Positions 54,785 to 64,000 of a DNA stretch of 64,000 nucleotides are shown one piece after another. How positions within the stretch are numbered: the stretch's first letter is position 1; the number at the start of each line of letters is the position of its first letter. This DNA is from Nicotiana tabacum (Eukaryota > Streptophyta > Magnoliopsida > Solanales > Solanaceae). The translations under genes and the position numbers were made by a program. The notes beneath the pieces are model-generated. The model was not told where the DNA came from and made no database searches. It saw only the letters and a list, made by a program, of their open reading frames with translations. Location: NCBI RefSeq assembly GCF_000715075.1, contig NC_134087.1, positions 128,117,018 to 128,181,017 on the forward strand, in the 5' to 3' direction.

Positions 54785-55105
54785 ACCTGCGAAGGAATTG
54801 GCCGTAGGTGCAGACTCGCGGATTCGAGTGGTGAAGCACAGAAGAAATATATGGCATCCCAGGTCTAGGCTCTCAGGTGCGAACATCTGGGCGCAAGTGC
54901 ACCTCCGCAAGAGCAGACTTACCTTCACAGAAGCGGAATTGGAGGAGGCATTGGGCAGGACTGCAGGTGCGGTCGCTTTTTCTGCAAGTGCGAGCCATTT
55001 TTCACAGATGTGGAACCTCAGAATTTAAGTGGGAACCGTACCTGTTATATTTTTTCCGCAGATGCAGCATCACAGGTGTGATTAAAAGGCCGCAGAGGCG
55101 AAATC
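54785..55105 (+). repeat. CpG-rich word cluster in solo LTR
   Basis: GCACCTGCGAAGG, AGGTGCAGACTCGCGG, CTGCAGGTGCGGTCG and related words. Confidence 0.6.
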
Positions 55106-56435
55106 CTCAGGTATAAAAGGGGTCTTCGAGGGTTTGAGTTTCATATTCCATTTTTTGACCTTGAGAGCTCGGTTTGTGATGGTTTTTCGAGAATTTTTAA
55201 GAAAATCATTGGGGTAAGAAATCTTAACTTGATTTTGGTTAAATTACACGAATATATTGTTAATTTTATCATTTAATTAGTGATTTAAGTCGGAAATTTA
55301 AGAAAAATTGTGAAAACTTCTTAGGCTACAATTTGGTGATTTGAAAGGCGATTCGAGGTTGGATTTGAGTAATTGTTGTATGGTCGGACTCGTTATCAAA
55401 TAGGTGCTCGGATTTGTAATTTTGGTGGGGTTCCGAGACGTGGGCCCGGATTGACTTTTTGAGTTGACTTTTAATTTCTTTGCAAAGATCGTAATTTTAT
55501 TGTTTGAAATAGTTTCCTATAGTTTATATTTATGATATGAAGTTGTTTTGGCTAGATTTGAGCCGTTCGGAGTTGGATAATCCAGGAAAAGGCTTACTAG
55601 TAGATTGAATTAGCGTGTTTTGAGTCAAGGGTCTTGCCTAACCTTGTGTGGGGGGAGGGGGGATTAACCCTTAGGATTTGTGCTGGTCTGTGATAATTGT
55701 GATATGTGAAAGCCGTGTACGCGAGTTGACGAGTGCGTACATGGACTAAATATGGTATTTGACTGGTTTTAGCTATGTAGATTCCTTTCATACCTTAATT
55801 GAGTTACCTTTACATGTTATGTTCTTCATCATTAGTCTATCTTCATACTCTACTTGCCTTATCTCCTACTTGTTAGTTGCACTACATGTTTAGTTGAAGT
55901 TCTTCTTTCCTTATTTCATATTCATTATTTAACCATTGAATTCTTTACATGAATCTGTTATTCTTGGAACATCTTGTTGTTGAAATTGGCATTGAGTTAT
56001 AAAGGTCGTGATGCACATCGAGGCAAAGTGTTAAGTTGTGAAATACTATTCTTATTGAGTTATTCACTTTCGGTTGTTATTGTTGAGACTTTTGTGTACA
56101 TTGTGGTTGATCTATTGAGCTTTTTATTGTGAAAACACCATCATTGTTGACTTCTTTGGCAAGTTGTGATATTGGGTACTTGAGGTGCGATTTTTAATAT
56201 GTTGTGATATTGATACACATGCAGTGGTATAAGATTTTGGGATTGAAATGCATGCAGTGTGATAAGTTGGGCTTGATACGCGTGTTGCTAGTAGGGGAAC
56301 TACTTGAAGTCACACGGTGTGATAAGGTGGGGTAAAATGCGGGATGTTATTTCGGAAAAAAATAATTTTTAAAACTAAATGCTAGGCTACCACAGTGATA
56401 TAAAGAAAAAATATTAATTGATTTGTGATTTGAGA

Positions 56436-56457
56436 CTACGAGGCGGTACCTCGGTAG
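56436..56457 (+). repeat. Single hairpin unit in the solo LTR
   Basis: CTACGAGG (56436-56443), loop CGGTA, CCTCGGTAG (56449-56457): the arms CTAC/GTAG are as in the 43148 repeat but the inner pairs are GAGG/CCTC instead of GG/CC. Confidence 0.55.
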
Positions 56458-56674
56458 TGATTCTTGTTGATACTTTCTATTTCTTTACTTGTGTTTTGTT
56501 GTTTTGTTCAGTGTTATAGCATCCCTTGTTTTCTTCTTTGAAGCATTATTCGCCTTAGTTCAGTGTAGCTATTCTCGGTGTATTTTTTAATTATCTCATT
56601 TCTATTGTCATCATTAGTTCACTGTTATATACTTGTTCAGTATTTCTTATTTATTCCAGTGGGACCGTGACCTG

Positions 56675-56734
56675 ACCTCGTCACTACTCTACCGAGGTTA
56701 GGCATGACACTTACTAGGTACCATTGTGGGGTAC
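56675..56734 (+). promoter_or_regulatory. Two-hairpin LTR module, copy in solo LTR
   Basis: ACCTCG (56675-56680) pairs with CGAGGT (56693-56698), and GTACC (56718-56722) pairs with GGTAC (56730-56734). Confidence 0.6.
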
Positions 56735-57127
56735 TCATGTTACGCTTCTGCATATCTTTTTGTGTAGATCCGTGTACCTCCTACCAGTCCATGCATTAGC
56801 GAGAGCTCAACTGCGGAAACTTCATGGTATACCTACCGGCGTCTGCAAGCCTCGGAGTCCCCCTCTATCTAGATTATTTTATTTCCTTATCTTTTTATAG
56901 ACTCTGATGTATAGGGATTTCCAGTACCATATTATAGAACTTGTGACTTGTATTCGCTGGGTTTTGGGAAATTGTAAATGCTGATTTACAGAGTGCATTT
57001 ATATTAGTTCCTGAGTTATTGAGACTTTAATCTTCATTTCAGTTATTATGCATGAATGTTAGGCTTACCTAGTCTTAGAGACTAGGTGCCATCACGACAT
57101 CCTACGGAGGAAAATTGGATCGTGACA

Positions 57128-57301
57128 CATATTTTATGTCAACCTTCATATGTTACCGATCTGTAGGTGAAATCATATAAGTGAAGTGTTAAGAGGGAAC
57201 ATGGTACACCTAAATCACATGAAATGAAGTTCTTTCGAGAGACTTGGTTACTCGTAGAATCCATGCAAATTTAGCATACAATATGCCATAATGGAAGAAA
57301 A
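57128..57301 (+). pseudogene. Decayed RTE fragment, second part
   Basis: It continues the fragment after the solo LTR (target duplication CATAT). No clear motif of its own; assignment rests on continuity. Confidence 0.4.
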
Positions 57302-60165
57302 TGTCATGACCCCAAACTACCCCAGTCGTGATGGCGCCTATCACAGTACTAGGCCAGCCAAAACAAGACGAACAATATAAAGGTATTTTGTAAATTCATT
57401 TTATAATCAGATATAATCTCAAATCTTTCATTTTAATATATAACAAATATGCGGAAAAGGACAAATACGTAAGTACATCAACCCAGCCCGATCCTGGTGT
57501 CACTAGTCATGAGCCACTAATTACAACTCAACATTGTCTGCTTAATACAAGATAAGTCTGAAATATAAAATACTAAGTATAGGAAGGAGAAAGGTAGGGA
57601 TGCGAACGCCGTGCAACTACCTTGCAATCTCCGGATAGTACTCTGAAAGCAATGAACAGCTCTCGCTCGGAGGCTCTAGCACCTGGATCTGCACATAAGG
57701 TGCATGGAGTAACATGAGTACGCCAACTCAGTAAGTAACCAAAGTAAATAAAGGTTGAGTGCAGTGACGAGCATTTACAATCATATACATACTTTATCAA
57801 GAATCTCAACAAAAATATCAAAGTCAAAATCTGTAGTTCAATAACCAAATATCTCGTAAAAACTCCAGTTTCAATGAAAATCCTTTAAAGCATTTGTTCA
57901 ACATTTTTTAATAGAGGATCAATATAAAAGAAGAGTGAAAACAGATATCTCATAAACAATCCCCGCGGGCAAAGTATCACTCATAAGTATAGCCCGTCGG
58001 GCAAGCCTCTTAGTCAATCGTGACTCAGCTCTTGTCAATCAGTACTCACACTCCGCACTCCCGCTCAACAGATATCTCATAATACTGGGGGTGTACAGAC
58101 TCCGAAGAGGCTCCTACAATCCAAGTGCTATATCGCTGTGGTGCGCAGCCCGATCCAACATATCGATGCGGTTTGCAGCCTGATCCATATATATAAATAT
58201 CGATGCGGTATATATTCCGATCCATAAATATATATAATCCTTACCATCAGGTCCTCGACCTCTCTCTTAGTCATTAACCTTACAGTCACTCGGGCATTTC
58301 AGTAAAAATTAGGGAACTTAGCCTAAACAGTTTTCATATATTTGAAAGTAGAGTGATGAAACTGAATCAAACAATAAACAGATAAAAATCATGATTGATG
58401 ATATGCTTTCAAATCAAAATAGTGTGAGGAAAGTAGTAAAATACCCATAAGGGTCCAAACAGTTCGGCACAAGGCCCCAAACATGGCATTCAGCCCAAGT
58501 TAACAGATTCCTTTCTAAAACACATGGATATCATATAAAGTTTATCAAAACATGCAACTCTACAGTCGCCACGTGACGGACAAAGTCACAATCCCTATGG
58601 GTGCACGCTCACACGCCTGTCACCTAACATGTGTGTCACCTCATTTATCAAAACAATACGAAAGTCTGGGGTTTCATACCCTCAGGTCTAGATTTACAAT
58701 CGTTACTTACCTGGAACCGGATGAACATCTACTCCGCAACGCTCTTGCCTCTCAACTCGACCTCAAATCTTCCCGAATCTATCCAAAATCAGAATCATAC
58801 CATCAATACAAGCCAAAGAGACACAGCCCATGCAAAAATTACCAAATAAACTCAAAAATCTCGAAATTGGTCAAACCCGACCCCCGGGACCATGACTCGA
58901 AATCCGCTAAAATTCACAACACTAGGAATCTTATCCTCTCACGAGTTAATACATACCAAAATCATTAAAATTGGACCTCAAATGGCCCCTCAAATCCCCA
59001 ATTTTACCTCTCCAATTCCAAGCCCTAATTTCCCAATTTTTCACCCTTAATCTCATCAATTTCCATGTTTAATCAACTGAAATTCACCATAGATGTAAGT
59101 ATTAAGTTCAAAAATCTTACCTCAACAAGAATACCCTTGATTTCCTCTCCAATACCCTCCAAAAGCTTCAATCCCAACTTCAAAAATGGTGGAATGGGCT
59201 AATTTTCACGAAGGGGAACTTATATACTTTCTGCCTAGCGATTTTCGCACCTGCGGGCAAATTATCACACGTGCGGACCGCCCCTACGGTCATCTTAATC
59301 GCATCTGCGGTTTTCATTAAAATCCTCAGACACCGTACCTACGACCCAGGTCTCGCACCTGCGGGCTCGCAGATGCGGCCCACTCCTCGCTCATGTGTTC
59401 CTTGTCACTTCCCCGATCACCCTTCCGCTTCTGCGGCACGCACCTATAGTCCCCAATCCGCAGGTGCGGTTATGATAGAACACAGTAGCTGAAGCTGCTT
59501 ATTTTCAATTCTAAACTTTCTGACAATCTTCCGAATTCATCCCGAGGCGCAGGGGACCCCAACCAAAAATACGAACAAGTTATATATCATCATTCAAACT
59601 CATACCAACCCTCGGAACACTCAAAACAACATCAAAATACCAAATCTCCTTCGGATTCAAGCCTAAGGATTTCCAAACATTTGAATTCCGCAAACAATCC
59701 AAAAACCTATCAAACCTCATCCGAGTGACCTGAAATTTTGTATACACATCACAAATGACACAACGGACCTACTCCAATTTCCAGAATTCCATTCCAACCC
59801 CGATATCAAGATTTCCATTGCCGACCGGAAAATGCCAAATTTCCAATTTCACCAATTCAAGCCTAAATATACCACGGACCTCTAAATTACCTTCTGAACC
59901 CGCTCCTAAGTCCCAAATCACCTAATGAAGCAATCCGAACCATAAAAACCAAATTTTGAGATCATTTATTCACAAGTCAACTTCCGGTTGACTTTTCCAA
60001 CTAAAGCTTTCAAAGAAGAGACTAAGTGTCTTATTTCACTCCAAGACCACTCCGAACATAGAACAACCAACACAAAAAGATGAAATATAACTAAACAACA
60101 CATAAGTAAGAGGAAACAGGTAGAACGGGATTGTGACTCGTGAAACGGCTGGCCGAGTCGTTACA
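57302..60165 (-). repeat. 3' LTR of the minus-strand chromovirus (2.86 kb)
   Basis: On minus it starts TGTAACGACTCGGCC (60165) and ends GGGGTCATGACA (57302). It includes a CpG cluster at 59247-59480, palindromes CCCGCGGG (57962) and GCCCGTCGGGC (57992), and GTGACGAG on plus at 57770. Confidence 0.9.
59247..59480 (-). repeat. CpG-rich palindromic word cluster in LTR
   Basis: CGCACCTGCGGGC, CGCATCTGCGG, GCTCGCAGATGCGGCC and CCGCAGGTGCGG on plus. Confidence 0.65.
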
Positions 60166-60178
60166 TCCTCCCCTCTTA
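60166..60178 (-). other. Polypurine tract of the minus-strand chromovirus
   Basis: On minus TAAGAGGGGAGGA directly before TGTAACGACTC. Confidence 0.85.
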
Positions 60179-60223
60179 AACAAACGTTCGTCCTCGAACG
60201 AGTCAAGAAACATACCTGAAGTC

Positions 60224-61480
60224 TCAAATAGATGAGGATATCTGCTCCGCATCTCCCGCTCGGTCTCCTAGGTAGCCTCCTCCATGGGCTGACCTCTTCA
60301 TTGAAGCTATATCATTTGATCTCAACTTTCGAACTTGACGCTCCAAAATAGCCACTGGCTCCACATCATACATCAAATCACCGTCTAACTGAACCGTGCT
60401 GAAATTCAAAACATGAGACAGATCGCCAATATACTTTCGGAGCATAAAAACTTGAAATACCGAATGAACCCTCGACAAGCTGGGTGGAAAAGCAAGCTCA
60501 TAAGCTACCTCCCCAATCCTCCGAAGCACCTCAAAAGGCCCAATGAACTAAGGACTCAATTTACCCTTCTTCCCAAATCTCATAACACCCTTCATGGGTG
60601 AAACCTTCAATAGAACCTTCTCCCTAACCATGTAAGACACATCACGGACCTTCCTGTCAGCATAAGTCTTCTGTCTCGACTGTGCTATATGAAGCCACTC
60701 CTGAATCACTCTCACCTTGTCCAAAGCGTCATGTACTAAGTTTGTCCCCAAAAGCCTAGCCTCGCCCGACTCAAACTAACCAACTGGAGATCTACACCGT
60801 CTCCCATATAAAGCCTCATATAGAGCCATCTGGATACTCGATTGATAGCTGTTGTTTTATGCACTCTGCGAGCGGTAGAAACGGATCCCATGACCCTCCA
60901 AAATCAATGACACAAGTGCGCAACATGTCCTCCAATATTTAAATAATGTGCTCGGACTGCCCGTCTATTTGAGGGTGAAAAGTTGTGCTCAACTCAACCT
61001 GAGTACCCAACTCTCGCTGCACGGCCCTCAAAAATTGTGAAGTAAACTGGGTACCCCTAACTGAAATGATGGAAACTGGGACACTATACAAGCGAACAAT
61101 TTCTCGGATATAAATCTCTACTAACTGCTCTGAAGAATAGGTAACACCTACAGGAATGAAGTGCGCAGACTTGGTCAGCCGATCCACAGTCACCCAAATA
61201 GCATTGAACTTCCTCAAAGTCCGTGGGAGACCAACTATGAAATCCATGGTGATCCGCTCCCACTTCCACTCTGGAATATCTAACCGCTGAAGAAAGCTAC
61301 CCGGTCTCTGATGCTCATATTTCACCTGCTGACAATTAAGACACCGAGCTACAAATCCCACAATATCCTTCTTCATTCTTCTCCACCAATAGTGCTATCT
61401 CAAATTTTGATACATCTTCGCGGCACTCAAATGGATAGAATAGTGCGAGCTATGAGCCTCCCTTTAAAATCAACTCTCAA
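60224..61480 (-). pseudogene. Integrase and chromodomain, minus-strand chromovirus
   Basis: Integrase: CLNCQQVKYEHQRPGSFLQ (zinc-binding end), ITMDFIVGLPRTL (first Asp), then IISVRGTQFTS where the family and the nested copy have IISDRGTQF, so the second catalytic Asp is Val. DGQSE keeps the Glu. The C-terminal part has YADRKVRDVSYMVREKVLLK and GEVAYELAFPPSLSRVHSVF. The chromodomain starts VEPVAILERQVRKLRSNDIAS near 60370-60310 and then loses frame. TAG at about 60546 and frameshifts around 60770-60940 break the ORF. Confidence 0.9.
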
Positions 61481-61512
61481 AGCCCATCTAAATTGGGCAC
61501 ACATATCGGGCC

Positions 61513-62250
61513 TCACATCCTCAATACTCCATCATCACCAATAGTTACATCTTTGGCATCATCGTGCTGAACTCTGTCCTTGAGGACAAGCAAATGAGGA
61601 TCATCATACTGGTGCTCTCTGATGCGATCAAACAAGGAAGACCGAGAAACCATACAAGCTAATACTTGATTGGTCTCCGAAATATCCAACCTCACAAACC
61701 GATTGGCCAAGGCCTAAAAATCAACTACAAGAGGTCTCTACCCAACAGCAATATATGCCAAACTGCCTAACTCACCGGCTTCCTACTCAAGGCATCGACC
61801 ACTACATTGGCCTTTCCCGGATGATACAAGATAGTGATATCATAATCCTTTAGTAGCTCCAACCATCTCTGTTGCCACAAATTGAGATCCTTCTGCTTGA
61901 ACAAGTACTGGAGCCTATGATGATCAATAAACACCTCACAAGATACACCATAGAGATAATTCCTCCAAATCTTCAATGCGTGAACAATGGCAGCCAACTC
62001 CAAATCGTGAATAGGGTAGTTCTTCTCATGGGGATTCAATTGACGAAGCATAACCAATCACTCTACCCTCCTGCATCAACACATACCCAATACCAACTCT
62101 TGAAGCATCACAATACACTGTATATGAACCTGAAGCTGATGGCAAGACTAACATTGGGGCTTTGGTCAAGGAAGTCTTGAGCTTCTGAAAGCTCGCCTCA
62201 CACTCATCCGACCACCTGAATAGAGCACCCTTTTGGGTCAATTTTGTCAA
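61513..62250 (-). pseudogene. RNase H region, minus-strand chromovirus
   Basis: SYTVYCDASRVGIGYVLMQ (62250-62026) gives the first catalytic Asp. After a frameshift near 62040, [18 protein letters not shown] and [17 protein letters not shown] (61767-62057) carry the Glu and Asp motifs, and [18 protein letters not shown] the last Asp. 61710-61513 encodes the linker toward integrase (RLDISETNQVLACMV, DDPHLLVLKDRVQHD). Confidence 0.88.
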
Positions 62251-63542
62251 AGGTGATGCAATAGATGAAAATCCCTAAACAAAACCAAACCAAGAAAACG
62301 ATAAATCTCTATGGCTAAGGACAGTCTGGGCCATCTCTGAACCACCTTTATCTTCTTCGGATCAACCCGAATACCCTCACTGGACACCACATGCCCCAAG
62401 AAAGCCACTAAACTGAGCCAAAACTCACACGTGGAGAAATTTGCATAAAGCTTCTCCTCCCTCAATCGCTGCAACACAACTCTCAAATGCTCAGCATGCT
62501 CCTCCTGGCTACGCGAGTACACCAGAATATCATCAACGAAAACAATCACAAACAAGACTAGATAAGGCCGAAACATGTTGTTAATCAAATGCATGAACAT
62601 TGCTGGGGCATTGGTCAGCCCAAAAGACATCACAAAAAACTCATAATGACCATATCGGGTCTTGAAATCTGTCTTAAGAATATCCGAGTACCTGATCTTC
62701 AACTGGTGATACCCTGACCGGAGATCAATCTTGGAGAACACTCTCGCTACCTGAAGCTAGTCAAATAAATCATCAATACGAGGCAAAGGATACTTGTTCT
62801 TGATCGTAACATTGTTCAACTGCCTGTAGTCAATACATGTCCTCATTGTTCCATCCTTCTTTTTCACAAATAGAATAGGCGCACCCCAAGTCGACACACT
62901 AGGCCGAATAAACCCCTTATCAAGGAGTTCCTGAAGCTGCTCCTTCAACTCCGTCGGTACCATACGATACAGTGGAATAGAAATAGGCTGAACGCCCGAC
63001 ACCAAATCAATACCAAAGTCAATATTCCTGTCCAGCGGCATGCCCGACAGGTCTGCAGGATACACATTGGGAAAATCCCTCACTATTGGAACAATATCAA
63101 TACTAGGAGTCTCTGCACTGACATCCCTCACAAAGGATAAGTATGTATAACAACCTTTCCCAATCATCCGCTGGGCCTTTAGAAATGAAATCAACCTACT
63201 GGGGACAAAATCAATCGAACCTTGACACTCAATCCGTGGCACACTCGGCATAGCGAGCATCACTGTCTTAGCATGACAATCCAATATAGCACGACACAAA
63301 GATAGCCAATCCATGCCTAATATCACATCAAAGTCCACCATACATAGCAACAAAAGGTCCACTCGAGTCTCCAGACCCCCGATAGTCACCACACACGACC
63401 GATATACAAGGTCCATAACAATAGTATTACCCACCGGGGTAGATACACAAATAGATGAAACAAGAGACTCACGAGGCGTATCTAAATAACGAGCAAAATA
63501 TGATGACACATATGAAAAAGTGGAACTAGGATCAAATAACAC
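62247..63542 (-). pseudogene. Protease and reverse transcriptase, minus-strand chromovirus
   Basis: The protease begins [15 protein letters not shown], where the Gly of the DPGS active-site loop seen in the nested copy is Ser, so activity is doubtful. [13 protein letters not shown] follows. RT motifs: [40 protein letters not shown], then TAG at about 62755, [28 protein letters not shown] and [12 protein letters not shown] (catalytic DD intact), [15 protein letters not shown]. Except for the TAG the frame is open over about 430 codons. Confidence 0.92.
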
Positions 63543-64000
63543 AGATGCATCAATGTGGCAAATTGAGATAATACCTGTAATTACGGCATCTGAAGCAATA
63601 GCATCTGGTCTAGCTGAAAGTGCATAGAAATGGGCTTGACGACCACCGGATCGACCTCCCCTCTAGGGTGGCCCCTAGCTGACTGACCCCCACCCCTAGT
63701 TGCCTGAGTGGGTGGTGAAGTAATTGAAGCTGAAGTCGAGGGCTGACTCCTCTGCTGAGCTCGACCCCCAATAAGACGAGGACACTGCCTCCTCATATGC
63801 CCAAACTCTCCACACTCATAGCAACTCCTTGGTGCCGGAGACGGAGACTGAAGGGAACCCCTGGAACCAGGATGACTGGCAGAAGAACCTGGTACAGAAG
63901 AACCCTAAACTGATGGAGCACGAGACGAAGTTTGGGATAGAAGGACACTAAGTGTTGAATGGCCCTGATGAGAACTGTGAGAACCATGTCCTGATGATGC
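63543..64000 (-). pseudogene. Gag C-terminal part, cut by the window edge
   Basis: The zinc knuckle CYECGEFGHMRRQC is intact but read across a frame change near 63795. A Gly/Arg-rich stretch ([14 protein letters not shown]) follows as in the nested copy. The capsid part lies outside the window. Confidence 0.82.

Larger units (their letters stand above)
54078..57127 (+). mobile_element. Solo Tekay-like LTR (3050 bp) with TSD CATAT
   Basis: It starts TGTAATGACC and ends GGATCGTGACA, with perfect duplications CATAT at 54073-54077 and 57128-57132. No internal element sequence follows, so it is a solo LTR left by recombination between two LTRs. Inside are a CpG cluster at 54785-55105, TGACGAG at 55727, a hairpin at 56436-56457 and the two-hairpin module at 56675-56734. 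GC-rich frames in it are not genes. Confidence 0.92.
57302..64000 (-). mobile_element. Ty3/gypsy chromovirus (Tekay/Del-like) on minus strand, 5' part outside window
   Basis: The 3' LTR (57302-60165) is followed on minus by PPT, chromodomain, integrase, RNase H, RT, protease and gag in reversed plus-strand order. The gag start, PBS and 5' LTR lie beyond 64000. Left flank GAAAA is the expected target duplication. Frameshifts and stops are fewer than in the nested copy but present in every domain. Confidence 0.92.

Overview
The window looks like a repeat-dominated stretch of a large dicot nuclear genome. The LTR families, the long Tat/Ogre-type element and the (TTG)n-tailed RTE LINE are most like those of Solanaceae (Nicotiana/Solanum type); this placement is inference from family knowledge, not a search. 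I see no intact host gene, tRNA, rRNA or CRISPR array. Almost everything is transposable-element sequence, mostly broken, with insertions nested up to three levels deep.

Layout. 1-18790: a Ty3/gypsy Tat/Ogre-type element on +. It has the last 475 bp of the 5' LTR, a tRNA-type PBS, an extra ORF1, gag, protease with a G-patch, a predicted intron, RT/RNase H, a second RNase H, integrase, a 3' untranslated region rich in minisatellites, a polypurine tract and a 4-kb 3' LTR. 18791-23579: the 3' part of an older chromovirus (Tekay/Del-like) element, apparently split by the Ogre insertion. 23580-24754: AT-rich DNA with nothing recognisable. 24763-27557: a hAT-like element with an 8-bp target duplication that carries a 5'-truncated RTE LINE. 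28019-35339: a mosaic of inverted and direct LTR pieces, a minus-strand gypsy pol fragment and a Tat-like LTR. 35340-36268 and 53318-53540: the two halves of an L1-like LINE, split by a minus-strand Ty1/copia element (36269-53317, TSD GAGAA), itself split by a plus-strand Tekay-like element (41364-52271, TSD AAACT). 53790-54077 and 57128-57301: a decayed RTE fragment split by a solo LTR (54078-57127, TSD CATAT). 57302-64000: the 3' LTR and pol/gag of another Tekay-like element on the minus strand, running off the window.

The coding regions are polyproteins broken by in-frame stops and frameshifts. Most stops are TAG where the family has Gln (CAG) or Trp (TGG), the pattern expected from deamination of methylated cytosine in CHG context. 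No copy here could act autonomously.

The least-explained signals are non-coding: a two-hairpin module with compensatory changes shared by several different Tekay-like LTRs, tandem hairpin arrays at the same relative LTR position but with unrelated sequence, a four-times repeated motif and two related minisatellites inside the Ogre element, a leader hairpin resembling a dimerisation signal, and a 5' LTR rebuilt from a tandem duplication containing an inverted LTR end. All coordinates and alignments are by eye.
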